A stretch of 64,000 bases of DNA from Phlegmacium glaucopus (Eukaryota > Basidiomycota > Agaricomycetes > Agaricales > Cortinariaceae): contig MU130264.1 of assembly GCA_015039465.1 (NCBI GenBank), forward strand, positions 57,498 to 121,497, read 5' to 3'. Under the pieces are notes generated by a model. It made no database searches. It was not told where the DNA came from and saw only the letters and a list, made by a program, of their open reading frames with translations. Shown here piece by piece: positions 1 through 11,409 of this stretch (its first letter is position 1; each line of letters begins with the position of its first letter). Made by a program: the position numbers and the translations under genes.

Positions 1-244
1 GTCCGTAACCGCAACGGATCGGTTGGCAGCCCTACTAAGCTGGAGCCTGAGCTGGGATATGACGTTAGCATACAGAAATCAAGTAAGCAATGTAGGCGTG
101 CTATTGGCAGGCTTGGACTTCCTACGATACCACAAGCCTGAGGGGTACGAGTGGCGAGCATTTGGCTAACTTCGTCGTCCAATGGGAGCGCACGGCCGTG
201 GATCGATACACTCTGATTGACTGGGCCAGGTACGGCGAACACGG

Positions 245-936
245 TCAGTGACTATGCGGTGCTTAGAATGATAGTCCAAAAGAGATGCATTTGCGGCATG
301 GTTATATGGGTGTAAGTGTATCTGTCATGAAATCAACTCGCTATTGAGTTCATATCGCAATGGGTGTAGTGAAAAGGGATACCTGATTAACAGCTGGCTT
401 AATATGAGCACTTTTTGCAGGTCTTCAATAGTGAAATTACTAACGTCGATGCTCCTGAGATAGTAGTTTAACAAAAGCAACCAACAGGATACACGAGAGA
501 AGGCGTCAAACGCACTTAGTCAACCCCCTGCTTTTACCGTTCAAATCCCCGACAGGTTCTCTCAAAGTCACCATTCTCAATGTATGAAGGCCAGTGGATT
601 AAATACAAGTCGAGGTACCCTATTTCCAGCTAAATAGAGCACAAAAAATGTTCAATGAAAATTATTTATTTAGGAAAGATGAAGTCCCACCTTGTTCAGA
701 CTTGCCCGTATCCCGTTAGCCCCTCAATACTATGGTACTAATAGTGGTTCGTCAGGTCGAAAACTCCACGCAGAATGGATCTCTTGGTCGCTATAATTTC
801 GAGTCTCAGTAGGGTCATAGTCCGGTGAGCTGCTTCGATTCTGAACGGAGGAAAGGGTTGAAAAGGTTCCAGAACGAGATATAGGGTGATGAACATCATG
901 CTTATTATCCCGTTGTATCTTTGCTTGCACAGGTCA
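245..936 (-). repeat. Inverted internal segment relative to paralogous block at 7918-8635
   Basis: The 692 bp here match the reverse complement of 7918-8635, while the flanks on both sides match in direct orientation. The left junction reads CACGG then TCAGTG here, against CACGG then TGACCTGTG in the other copy. The right junction reads AGGTCA then GGCTTATGG here, against CACTGA then GGCTTATGG there. The copy at 28.6 kb has the same orientation as 7.9 kb, so this one is probably the derived, flipped state. No long inverted repeats are visible at the ends. Confidence 0.85.
495..563 (+). other. tRNA-like relic (Leu/Ser-type acceptor ends)
   Basis: A 69 nt stretch starts with GAGAGAA and ends with TTCTCTC, a perfect 7 bp acceptor-like pairing, and carries a B-box-like GTTCAAATCC. 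The D arm is truncated and the T stem does not pair, so it is not a functional tRNA as written. The paralogous copy is on the opposite strand at 8305-8375. Confidence 0.4.
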
Positions 937-1346
937 GGCTTATGGAAGCCTCGCGTTCGTACTTTGCCAGTATAATCAACAATATCGACGATTCGAACTC
1001 AGAGTATGGTTTAGGTCAATCACTTCTTACCCTGGAGATGGACGTACCGGTAGAGAAAGCTCACAACGCCTTGGCATATCTCCTATACAGGTTATTTTCC
1101 TATGGGTGAAAGCCATCATCGTCACGACCGTTCAAAGTGTTTTATGCTAGTTTCCGTCCTGGCGCTTTGGATTTTATTAGCACAAGCCTCTAGCAAACCT
1201 AGAAGAATATTTTGCCACTGGAGATCTTCGTAAGTTGATTTTGATTCAAATAGTTTATACAATCTGGTTAATAGAATTTGTCAAATTTTTAGCACCGTTG
1301 ACCGAGAGGAGGTGATGCAGCCGGTGCGAAGGGTCCCCCTGGAGTG

Positions 1347-1676
1347 TTATGGCGTTCTTAAGACACCGAGTTTGGCGGTGCTCCAAATCTTTAGGTTTTC
1401 AGGGACAGTCGCTTCTTCACGTCTACTTATTATATAGAGATTAGGATCATCAAATGACAGGGAGTTGATAGCATACCGGCCAGCTGTTGGTTTAGGGACT
1501 TCTAGACCAAGAACACTGCGGTCTGCAGCAAGAGATTTATCGTTCTCTTTATCGGCAACAACGTAGGATGGGGTAGGTCCATTGGCAATGATATTTGTAA
1601 CCGACGATGAGTAAAACAAATCGATGTTCTTGAGTGCTATCAGTAACCTAGACTGAGGAGGTATGATTATTAGCAT
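1347..1676 (-). CDS. Unrecognised gene fragment
   Basis: An open frame of 109 codons begins with ATG at 1676. Its composition looks coding, without low complexity, and it includes the run GLEVPKPTAGRYAINSLSF. I do not recognise the family. It lies just outside the duplicated block and has no obvious partner exons. It could be one exon of a decayed gene or a chance frame. Confidence 0.25.
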   Translation of the reverse strand: MLIIIPPQSRLLIALKNIDLFYSSSVTNIIANGPTPSYVVADKENDKSLAADRSVLGLEVPKPTAGRYAINSLSFDDPNLYIISRREEATVPENLKIWSTAKLGVLRTP

Positions 1677-1679
1677 ACC

Positions 1680-3076
1680 ATGCCGAGGTGGTTAAGTCTT
1701 GATTTGAAAGACTGGACAAGACTGGGATCTATGTTGTCTATGTCGAAGAGGAACACCTTCGATTGACCTATAGAAAGAAAGGTTTTCATCAAGACCGTCA
1801 TGTAAAACGCAAACACATACGTTCCGAACCAAATTCAATCAACACCCCTTCCACGTCCGGGGTCATGTGCTTGACATCCTAGCTCGCCTTGACTTCCATC
1901 TTCTAAAGTGACTCGAGTGACTTCTGCCGCCAGCGCTCGTAACATGACAAACCAATCAGTCCACGTCCAGAGAAAATATGAGTACAGCGAACATAACTAC
2001 CATTCCATTGACAGTATTCTTGAGATCTAGAATTTCACCGCAAGCATCCACTTCAGTTTTTTTATTGAGATCTCCCAGTGTGACTGCCTTGGTCGCTTTC
2101 GCTATAGATCGTACCTAGTGAGCAATAAAACTGTTAGTGGAGAGTATAGATGTATATAACAAGTAAGTTGCGAACTTCAGATGTTAAATTTGTTGCTAAT
2201 TTGTTGACTACCGTTGTCAATTTTCGTCATGTGCCTTCGACGTCGAGAACAAGAGCTTGTCTGCCAAGTTTTCTGTTCAGCGCGGTAAGCAAGATGGCCC
2301 TTGATCGATTGATACGTACCCTTCAGTTCCGACTTCTTGAGATACACGAGTGACTTCCTTTGCAAATTGTCCTAATATGTCCATCTAGAAATGGTTTAGG
2401 ACATGGATAAATTAAAACAATAATGAATGTACCATGGTATCGATGATGTCCTTGAGTTGAACTATGACCACACCCTGCAAGGACCTGGCACTAGTGCCTG
2501 TCGTTATGGATCTAGAACATCAGTGGAGTAGGTATAATGCAACGGCTTGAGTGATGCAGCGCAGAAGTTCAAATGAAAATTTGGGCACGCCAGGTAAGTA
2601 CTTGTGGGTGAGGGCCATCGCTCCACGTGGCATATACCAGTCCCTTCAAATGAAATTATACTGCTATTTTTATAGGGTCTTCGTGAGCGTTGAGTTTCCT
2701 AATGACGCCAAGGGTTGACAGTGAGTAAATTGTTTTTGCGTGGCAAACAAGGCCATCACCATCAACACGTGCAATCACGGAAGTTACCAGCAAGTCTTGC
2801 GTTACCTTTGAATTTTGAAAGCCGCATCCGCTTATAAGAACGAGCCCTTACAATGCGTCATAACAGAAGACAAAATCAAAGTTGTGACGTCGTTATGATG
2901 GTATTTGGCATATTACAAAAGAGGTATGCCGTTCCAATGGCATTGCAACGGAGTTACATTGGAGTTACAAGGCACCAATTTTGATCATTGATGTGACCTG
3001 TCTGTTTGATGTGACCATCTGTCAATCTCTGTCAATCAAATAGGACCCGACGCTCTGTCAGTGTGAAAAGTAAAAG
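1680..3076. other. Intergenic, no gene seen
   Basis: Only short frames are present on both strands, none with family features. Several direct repeats of GGAGTTACA (near 2950) and of TGTCAATC (near 3030) occur. I see no RNA gene here. Confidence 0.5.
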
Positions 3077-3077
3077 G

Positions 3078-3470
3078 CCCTAAATAGGGGATAATTCTAT
3101 TATTCCTAAATAGGAAGGTATATTTTTAACACGCCTCGAGAACTTAGCTTCATTACTCTTTGTTTCTTACTCTGATATGTAATATATTTCTTGTAATTAT
3201 ATACCATAGATCATTTTGATCATTTTCCAGCTCTCAATGAGATCCTGGATTCTTTGTCAACCCTTACAAGAAGCTTCAATCCATCTGAAACTACTCTGCA
3301 GAGTCATTGGTGGGTGGAAAGGTACAATTTATTGTTGTTTAGAAAGATTAACTCGGAAAGATGGGTTTTGAGGCATTGTGTATGTCAAACGGTGAGAGGA
3401 AGAGTGAAAGAGTGACCGTCATCGACTATCTGTCGCCGCTCTCTGCTAAAATATACCTTCCTATTTAGGG
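3078..3470. mobile_element. MITE-like element with about 24 bp terminal inverted repeats
   Basis: The sequence CCTAAATAGGAAGGTATATT at 3105-3124 reappears as its reverse complement at about 3450-3469, with the match extending to about 24 bp. A second partial copy of the outer end (CCCTAAATAGG) lies at 3078-3088. The interior has no open reading frame of note. The size (about 0.37-0.39 kb) and terminal inverted repeats fit a non-autonomous DNA transposon. No clear target-site duplication is visible. Confidence 0.65.
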
Positions 3471-3485
3471 TCATTTTCGATCATA

Positions 3486-3896
3486 GCGCGCGAGGACCCC
3501 CGAAAGCCCTCTGGGAGGTAGTCTTAAGTCCGCATACAAATGGCCCGCCGCAGGCGGAGCTAGGTACCAGGACCGCATACAAACGGTCACTTTTTGGGCC
3601 AGATGTAGGTTCAAAAGTCCACATACAGACCCACCCATCACCGAAGGTAGGTTTGATAGTCCGATAGGTCCCGGAACATCGCCGACTGAGGTTGTTAAAA
3701 AAAATTGGGTTTTGTTGCGGATTTTAGAACATTTTTAGGGCTATGTGGGTACAGAAGTCCACATACGGATGGCACCTGACGGAGGTCGGAACAAAAGTCC
3801 GCCTATGAACCGGCCTCGCAGAGCCGAAAAACCATCCACCTACCGACTTTTTGGCGAAAACCTACCTCACAAGGGGCTTTCGGGTCCTAGCGCGCG
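3486..3896. mobile_element. Second MITE-like element, GC-rich, with about 36 bp imperfect TIRs
   Basis: The left end (GCGCGCGAGGACCC then GAAAGCCC and GGAGGTAG) matches the reverse complement of the right end at 3861-3896 over about 36 bp with a few mismatches. The interior carries at least five degenerate copies of a motif like AGTCCRCATACRRAYGG (near 3530, 3570, 3617, 3757 and 3795). It lies 15 bp from the previous element and just upstream of the membrane-protein gene at 4018, replacing sequence that its paralogues keep upstream of their start. Confidence 0.65.
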
Positions 3897-4017
3897 ACAC
3901 GACTCACACGAGCCGGCAAAGTCCCGGTCCTCCAGTTCTTACTATATCGAGTGATTTCGATCCTCACTCATATGAGGGCTGTTCCGTTTCTGATTCCTAC
4001 ACGGTGATGCTCGTAAT

Positions 4018-5644
4018 ATGACTTTGCCCTTGGTAATTGTCGATGACACCAATCCCAATATTCAATATTTCGGCCCTTGGTTTACAGCTCAAAACACACA
4101 GAATGATACAGGGAATTTTGGAATGCCTTTTCAAAATACTCTACATGGCGTCAGTGTCGATGCAAACCTTTCTTTTGCTTTCAGTGGTATGTCTCGACTC
4201 TCGATGGCTGGTTTGCTTTCGAGCCCTTTCTTGACTTTATTGTCATTTCAGGATCGGCAGTCAATGTTCTCGGGACAAGCATAACAACAAATGCTTCTGG
4301 CTCCCAAGTTCCAACCTGGGAGTGTTTTGTCGACAATAACAGCATCGGTTGGAACATTGCGTGTGGTTCTGGAGAGAACAACTGCGTCTTTTGCCAAAAT
4401 GGCCAATTACAGGATGGACCCCATGTGCTCAGTGTGCGAGCAAAGGTTTCGAACCAGCAAACCTTTTGGTTCGATCAGATTCTATATACTCCATCCTCCA
4501 ATATCTCACTGGACCAATCGCTTCTGCGCATCGACTCAAGCGACCCAGCAATGCAGTATAGTTCTGGATGGCAACCGTTCCGTGACTTCGTGAATCTAAC
4601 TCAGACCACGGGGTCAACGCTTACATACGACTTTTCTGGTTCGTAATTGGTGTATTGATGAGCCTGAATGTCTGAATGTCAAGGTTTTTAGGTGTTTCCC
4701 TCTCTTGGCTCGGTTTTACTCCTGCCGGTTTCCCCCCCAATTCATCATCGGCGACATACTCCATTGACGGTCAAACGCCGACCCCATTTCTGGTTCCAGC
4801 CTTGTCCTCTAGTACTGCACTGGAACTTTATAATCGAATATTATTTGTAACCGCGAAACTGTCTCCTGGACACCATACACTCGTAGTTACACATCAAGGC
4901 AACTCTAGCACAGCGCCTCTTGCATTCGACTACTTTGTTGTACAGGATGGACCGTCTACTTCGACGTCTTCTTCAAGTAACGCTCCTAGTCATACTACCA
5001 TCTCTTCCAGTACTCCAGCGAGTAGTTCGACTACCACGAATCATACAGGGGCTATCGTCGGTGGCGTTATAGGCGGGCTCGTCGTGCTCTTACTTCTGCT
5101 ATTCCTGTTCCTCTTCATTCGCAGACGTAACAATCGGCGTGCACTGAACAACTCTGACGTTCCTTCTTATATCGTAGACCCTTTCATTGTCGCCCCCTCA
5201 GATCTCCACCCAACCTCTACTTTGCTATCCCAGCCCTATACTTCAAATGCCCAGTCCCCCACCCCGCCGACGACCTCTGGCAAATTCACCCATAGGAGTT
5301 CACCCTCCGACGCCCCGAGCACATCCAGCAACAAGATATCCACATCCCCTCCAACTAATGCAAGCTCTGCGTCGGGAGACGCAATCCCACCTTTGACTAC
5401 ATTACAGGTTCGCTCTTCATCACCGCTAATCACCTCTTCTTCACCACCTCGTCTGCCTTACGCTGGGCCGCAAACCGAAAGTTCGATGACTCAAGTTCGA
5501 GAGGCCGAAACCGAACCGGTCCACTTGAGGCAACGATCAGCGTCCTCACGAGACGGTGATCCTATATTCTTGCGGCATGAGGACAGTGGAGTTCGTATGC
5601 CAGCCGCTGTAGTCGAATTACCGCCATTGTACACACTTGGTTGA
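4018..5644 (+). CDS. Single-pass Ser/Thr-rich transmembrane protein, copy 1
   Basis: Three exons are visible: 4018 to about 4184, 4250 to about 4641, and 4692 to 5644. The introns have GTATGT and GTTCGT donors. The first two exons encode an extracellular beta-rich region (VDDTNPNIQYFGPWF; later a WECFVDNNSIGW-type segment). The third adds a TYSIDGQTP repeat, a Ser/Thr-rich linker, one transmembrane helix (GAIVGGVIGGLVVLLLLLF) with a following RRRNNRR stop-transfer, and a disordered proline/serine-rich cytoplasmic tail ending in ELPPLYTLG. No classical signal peptide precedes the first ATG. This topology resembles AXL2/SKG6-type fungal wall-sensor-like proteins, but the function is unknown. 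Two paralogues lie at 23828 and 29829. Confidence 0.85.
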
Positions 5645-5852
5645 GGCTCCTTCGTTTTAAATAACGCATTGTCTTTTTTGCATCTTTCGCGTCATCCTTT
5701 TTCTCTTTTCATTACGACACGAAATAAATAGGAATGTTTGAAGTACTTAACGTACGAAATGGAAAGAGATGTCAATTTCTATCCGTATCATTTATAGTGT
5801 CGTTTACTAACCAGATTTGCCTCACAAACAACTCGAATACAATCAAGTAACA

Positions 5853-7240
5853 CAATAGACCAGGCTAATACAGATGGATCTGGAGGTTTGCCAAGGCGCA
5901 GAATAACTCGAGGAAGTCCTTTTGTTGTCAATTTCTTGTCCTCTGTTGAACTCAAGCTGGATGACCGATGACCATCTTCAACTGAACTTTGCTTGCCCGC
6001 CGAAGACGCGCTTTCCTCATATTTCTGATCATCACCTACTGTATTACCTGTCATCAGCTTGGTATCGTTTGCGGATAGCGAACTTGAAATTGTAATTAGG
6101 TTCTTCCCCTTAGTCCGATTTCGTAGCGTCATGGAGCTGGAAGGAATGGGAAGAGCAGAACGTGAGAAGGACGATGTGACCAAAGAGGCCGAACCCATCC
6201 AAAGGTGTAAAAATCGCCATAGCACGCTCAAGCCATGGATCAGTAGAACTAGGTGTAGGTAACGAGGGCCTGCCCCCATGGCGTTTCGTGGTGGCGGCCT
6301 CGAGCTAAACTCGAGAACTTGAACGGGTGTGGATATCTCATATATACCACCCGTTTCACTTACCTTGATGAGATTCTCCACATTCCACCATCCCTCACCG
6401 ACTCTACATTGAAGAGGAGCATCAACGAGGCCCGAGAGATGTAAATCAATATCGAAGATGACAATTTACTTGATACCATGTTGAAGATGAGCTATGTGAC
6501 GATCATTGATATTCCCTTCCAAGAAAAGCTTGTACAGAGAAAATCACCATGTGCGGTTCCTATCGCAACATTGTTGAAAAAGCGGATCCAGAAAGCATGT
6601 CTTCTCCACATTGATGTCCTGGTGGTCGAATGGCCACGAAGGCGCGATGGATCATGGTATCCACAGGGGACCCTCGATGACAAAATGACTTTATCCACTG
6701 CTTCGCAAACTGTGCCAATTGCGCCCTGCATAGCCGTAATAGACCCAGGACAGACTATAAATTATCTTACTTGGAATGTTTAAGGGAGAAGACAAGTGGT
6801 GGACCTACCCACGATATAAATCGCCTTGAGAAAGGCCCTCAGGAATCTCAGACTCTCCCTCCGATATCTTGTCGAGGCTCTCCTTTGCCCAAGCCGTCAG
6901 ATTTTCTAAATAAACATCTCTTTCAATGAACGAATTTCACAGCAGGGTGATTCAAAATGTCTACCATTGCCTGACTTTCGATAATTGCTACAGGCGATTG
7001 ATATGTCGAAAGTTCCGAGTCAATCTTGAGTTTATTCATGACATCAGTTAGTTCTTTGGGATCTGGCTCTCTTTTCGGGCTTGCTGATTGTGGTTTATGT
7101 CCAGGTGTTGTTGTTGAGGAGACCATACGAGCAATCGCAGCAAATAGTCCAATGGTAACTGCCCGCAAGCGCTCAGGTCGTTCAACAATGTTCAAGGTAT
7201 TCTTTGATCGTATGTATCGATGTTGAAGGCATGCATTGTG
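5853..7240 (-). pseudogene. HOS3-like histone deacetylase relic 1
   Basis: This is homologous throughout to the intact deacetylase at 25714-27921 but broken in several ways. The stop codon at the C-terminus is changed (TAG to TTA). A small deletion near 6937 shifts the frame after HPAVKFVH. Another frameshift near 6668 destroys the PPGHH active-site exon. About 0.7 kb of the catalytic domain is deleted at 6439-6444, where GAGATGT is joined to TAAATC; the intact copy has GATGT at both deletion ends, pointing to microhomology-mediated loss. The upstream region including the start codon is altered by the inversion at 7301-7493. It cannot encode a working enzyme. Confidence 0.85.
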
Positions 7241-7300
7241 GATAAATATCGCAGACTTTTTGAGAATGCAACTGGTGGTAGAGATCTCAAGACGGAGGCC

Positions 7301-7493
7301 TATGCGTCAGAACCTGCCCTAGGGTTATCACATGATGCTCTTACCGCAATTGCCAAAGGTTGAACTTCTACTTTTTTCCATCGCTCGGCAACACAAGTTA
7401 AGCCAGCCTCAACATTTAAACGCTTTCAAGTTCGAAATATCAAACTTGCGACAACCTTGTAGTTAACTTGTGGCTCGGTAATTGTTTCATAAC
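7301..7493 (-). repeat. Second inverted segment (relative to 27931-28153)
   Basis: These 193 bp match the reverse complement of about 27931-28153, while flanking sequence (GATCTCAAGA.GGAGGCC to the left, GAAACCTCTGCCGGC to the right) is collinear between copies. In the intact copy this segment lies directly upstream of the deacetylase start codon, so the flip has removed the promoter-proximal region of relic 1. Confidence 0.8.
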
Positions 7494-7499
7494 TATCGG

Positions 7500-9060
7500 A
7501 AACCTCTGCCGGCAATTCAGCATTTGACCCATGATGATTACTGGTAGCTCTCGAGTTTTGCTTATTCCTCTATTTTCGCATAATTGTAATGTTCTAACCT
7601 GTACCACCGTCACGCTCTCTCACATGTTTTACCCTAGTACACGGTCAAAGCCCATCTGTCACTGACCTGCATGGTCCGCAACCGCAACGGGATCGGTTGG
7701 CAGCCCTACTAAGCTGGAGCCTGAGCTGGGATATGACGTTAGCATACAGAAATCAAGTAAGCAATTTTGACGTACTATTGGTAGGCTTGGACGTCCTACG
7801 ATACCACAGCCTGAGGGGTACGAGTGGCGAGCATTTGGCTAGCCTCGTCGTCCAATGAGGACGCATGGCCGTGGATCGATACACTCCGATTGACTGGGAC
7901 AGGTACGGCGAGCACGGTGACCTGTGCAAGGACAGATACAACGAGCACGAGAGACGGGATAATAGGCATCATGCTTATTATCCCATATCTCGTTCTGGAA
8001 CCTTTTCAACCCTTTCCTCCGTTCAGAATCAAAGCAGCTCACCAGACTATGACCCTACTGAGACTCGAAATTATAGCGACCAAGAGATCCATTCTGCGTG
8101 GAGTTTTTGACCTGACGAACCACTATTAGTATCATAATATTGAGAGGCTAACGGGATACGGGCAAGTCTGAACAAAGGTGGGACTTCATCTTTCCTAAAT
8201 AAATAAATTTCATTGAACATTTTTTGTGCTCTATTTAGCTGGAAATAAAGTACCTTGACTAATATTCAATCTACTGGCCTTCATACATTGAGAATGGCGA
8301 CTTTGAGAGAACCTGGCGGGGATTCGAACGGTGCAAGCCGGAGGGATTGACTAAGTGCGTTTAACGGCTTCTCTCGTATATCCTGTTGCTGCTTTTGTTA
8401 AACTAGTATCCCAGGAGCATCGGCGTTAGTAATTTCACTATTGAAGACCTGCAAAAATGCTCAAAAATGCTCATATTAAGCCAGCTGTTAATCAGGTATC
8501 CCTTTTCACTGCCCACCCATTGCGATATGAACTCAATAGCGAGTTGATTTCATGACAGATACATTTACACCCATATAACCATGCCGCAGATCCATCTCTT
8601 TTGGACCATCAATCTAAACACGACATAGCCACTGAGGCTTATGGAAGCCTCGCGTTCGTACTTTGCCGCTTTAATCAACAATATCGACGATTCGAACTCA
8701 AAGTATGGTTTAGGTCAATCACTTCTTACCCTGGAGGTGGACGTACCGGTAGAGAAAGCTGCTCAACGCCTTGGTATATCTCCTATACAGGTTATTTTCC
8801 TTTAGGTAAAAGCCAAAGGAGCGGTCATCGTCACGTCCGTTAAAACTTGAAGTGTTTTGTGCTGGTTTCCGTCCTGGCGCTTTGGATTTTATCAGCACGA
8901 GCTCTAGCAAGCAACATCTAGAAGAATATTTTTCCACTGGAGATCTTCGTAAGTTGATTTGAATTCAGATAGTTTATACAATCTAGTTAATCGAATTTGT
9001 CAATCTTTTAGCACCGTTGAACCGAGAGGAGGTAATACAGCCGGTGCGAAGGGTCCCCCT
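7500..9060. repeat. Copy 2 of the duplicated non-coding block
   Basis: From 7500 to 7640 it matches 28160-28290; from 7674 to 9050 it matches 1-1330 apart from the inverted centre. A perfect hairpin (GGGATAATA, 11 nt loop, TATTATCCC) lies near 7956-7985. The right third (8640-9050) holds degenerate coding-looking runs interrupted by stops and unassigned. No intact gene is visible. Confidence 0.75.
8305..8375 (-). other. tRNA-like relic, paralogue of 495-563
   Basis: On the minus strand the 71 nt segment has GAGAGAA and TTCTCTC ends and the consensus B box GTTCGAATCCC. The D arm is truncated and the T stem lacks pairing, so it is probably a tRNA pseudogene or the head of a SINE-like element. 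Confidence 0.45.
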
Positions 9061-10125
9061 GGAGTGTTGTTGCGTTCCATGAAGGAACATTTATTAGTCC
9101 AGAGGTTATGGTTGCTTACTTGTTTCCTTGCTTCCCTGGCCCTGCCTTGGTTGCTACTGGGTTTCGGGTATGCAAAGGTTTTCTGCATATAGTAGACGGG
9201 TTTGATGGAAACCATCATGATGCATGTTGGCCCCGATATTTATAATTAGAGGAGATTACGGTAAATGAACTATACCGTTTGACACTAGTGTACGATCTGG
9301 ACTTTCATCTGACAGCAATGTACACTGCACCCTACGGCCTGATGGTTTTACCGACATTCTAAAGTAACAGCACTGTCAGATGCAGGCGAGAGCACAAAGA
9401 TAATAGCGATGAATGCCTGAGTATTGAGTCCGAGTCCCCGATGATCGCCCAATTAATGTGATCGATGATTTGCAAGGCTTGAATCGCATGTTTCTAATTG
9501 AACAAGGGAGGCTTGTGGGAAATATCTAGGCGCCCAGCTCGAACCCAATATTTTCATCTCAGCCCATTTGAAATGTAACTTACATTAAGTATTTCTCTAT
9601 CTTTGTCAAGCTTAATTTGTGGCTTTCAGTTCAGGTAAAAGATACACCAAAAGGGGAAGTCCCTCGCAGGCTGAGTTTAAAACAACAAATACCCATACAG
9701 TTATTAGTTATTCAGGAGCGCGCTCCACCGAAAAGGGATACATGTTCTTATCTAACACTAACTAAAGCTAACTAACCTGTCCTAACCAAGTTCCAACCCA
9801 ACCTGGACCTAACCAGCACGTACCAGTAGATGCATCGGAGTGTCAAAACCATTTGAACGCCGAGCTCCGGCATATGATTTGATGCAACATTGTCACTCTG
9901 CTTCGTGTTGTGTGTCGATCTCCAGATAACCGTGATAATGAAACTTGTTGCGAATGCTGTGGCTTTAATCCTGCCAGCATCCACGTGTTTTCTGGTCCAG
10001 CTTCTCTCAGGCACTCTGCAAAGAGTTATAAGCCTATCACTCCCCTGAGGCTGCAACCACTCTCTAACGATCATCCGCTCCCATCTTCAATTCTAAACCA
10101 CCATCCTGTATAAATCTGTTTTGCT
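9061..10125. other. Intergenic, no gene seen
   Basis: After the block shared with 1-1330 ends, the sequence is unique in the window. There are only short overlapping frames on both strands. A cluster of CTAAC-type words occurs near 9760-9830 without any surrounding gene. Confidence 0.45.
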
Positions 10126-11150
10126 ATGCCAGTTTCAACGGTAACAGAAGATATTACAAAGACTGCAAAGCCGATAGCATCATTTTGTATGGACTCTTCG
10201 TGTCGACCAAAGGCATATTGCTGACGACAGTTTTACAGGTTCTTGGGTCACCCCGGATCTGGAAAGAGCAATGTGCGCGATATGTTTATATACTAATCTT
10301 CGTGTTTTTCACCTGTTTTAAGGTTTGTGGACACCCTTACGGACCAACCTGGTCGTCGTGCCGGCGTTAGCTTGGAGTCATGCACGGCTGAGGTTTGCGC
10401 CGTCAAAGTGTCCAATCATCCAATATATGGAGATCGACTCGTCTTCGTGGATACTCCTGGGTTCGTGACTACTAGGATCCGACAAATCCGAGGTGGAGAT
10501 ACTTGAAATGGTTACGAGTTGGCTTCGGACATCGTAAGTTGTACCTTCTTTTTTGTGGCTAGCTGGTCTTTGAGGATGACTTTGTTAAGATATGAACAAC
10601 CAATGAAACTGGCTGGGGTCGTATACATGCACCAAATCACGGGCACTACCATAGCTGTAAGTCTTCATATGTTTTCCGAGTTGTGTGGTCAACAAGCTAT
10701 GAAAAAAGTATTGCTCGTAACTACTATGTGGGACAAGGTGTACTCTCCGGCTCTGAGAGACAGGTGGGAGGAGTGTTCCAGCACGAGAGAGAGCTCCTCG
10801 AGCGCTACTGGAAGACGATGGTGGATGATGGCGCTATGACTGCTCAATCCAAAAACTCCCCGAAATCGGCCTGGTAAATTATCGATACTTTTCTCAAACG
10901 GCAAGAAGCCGATGGGGCGTTCAATAAAACACAACCAGGTTTACACTCGGACCTGCAAAAGCACCTAGCGCGACGGCGAGATACCATTCACTCTCAAGCT
11001 CAACAAGCTCGAAACGAAGGAAAGCTGCGGCTCACTCGTGAATTAGAAACGGAGCTCGAAGGTATTGAAAAGAAGTTCAACAAGGCGCTGAAAGGCGAAA
11101 AAAGGTTCATACATATACGGTGATATACCGTTCTTCAGCAAGAAATCACG
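10126..11150 (+). pseudogene. Broken AIG1/GIMAP-like GTPase, subfamily with GKSN P-loop
   Basis: It is clearly homologous to the gene at 41646-42780. It starts at ATG 10126, has a 34 nt P-loop exon at 10239-10272 (LGHPGSGKSN), then VDTLTDQPGRR, LESCTAEV and FVDTPGF. A frameshift follows the DTPGF motif near 10465, the HRITDNR motif is degraded (HQITGTT), the frame shifts again after TTMWDKVYS near 10760, and a stop interrupts SPKSAW near 10875. The coiled-coil region continues recognisably to about 11100. It lies 31 kb from its nearest relative, indicating dispersal of the family before decay. Confidence 0.85.
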
Positions 11151-11409
11151 GCGGTGAGATTTATCCTTAATTCTGGTTAATATTTTCCTTTCTCACTAAT
11201 TGTTTTGATGAACAGCGGTCTTTATGATTTTTATTTATGCCTGCGTACCTCAGAGCCTCTAAGGCCTATTTCCATCGTCAAAAACAGCGGTCTTTCAATA
11301 AGCAAGGAAGACGCTGCCTGAGGTGTAAACAGAGCGATGAGCGACGAGAGAAAGGGGTCGTGGGTGAGAAAGCTCATGAGAGGGAATCGTTATGACATTG
11401 ATAACTAAA

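Larger units (their letters stand above)
1..1330. repeat. Copy 1 of a 1.4 kb duplicated block (left edge of window)
   Basis: This stretch is paralogous to 7674-9050 and, over its first half, to 28330-28940. Positions 1-244 and 937-1330 run in the same direction as the copy at 7674-9050, but 245-936 is reversed (separate entry). The right part (about 940-1330) contains short coding-looking runs, such as a frame at 942-1109, that are interrupted by stops and look like relics of a gene I do not recognise. No complete gene is visible. In the other two units this block follows a histone deacetylase gene, so the window probably begins just inside a further copy of that duplication unit. Confidence 0.75.

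Noticed and set aside
245..936. Invertible element with flanking inverted repeats (bacterial style)
   Set aside because: The junctions share only a trinucleotide; no recombinase gene or inverted repeat of useful length is visible.
8305..8375. Functional tRNA-Leu or tRNA-Ser
   Set aside because: The D arm is truncated and the T stem does not pair.
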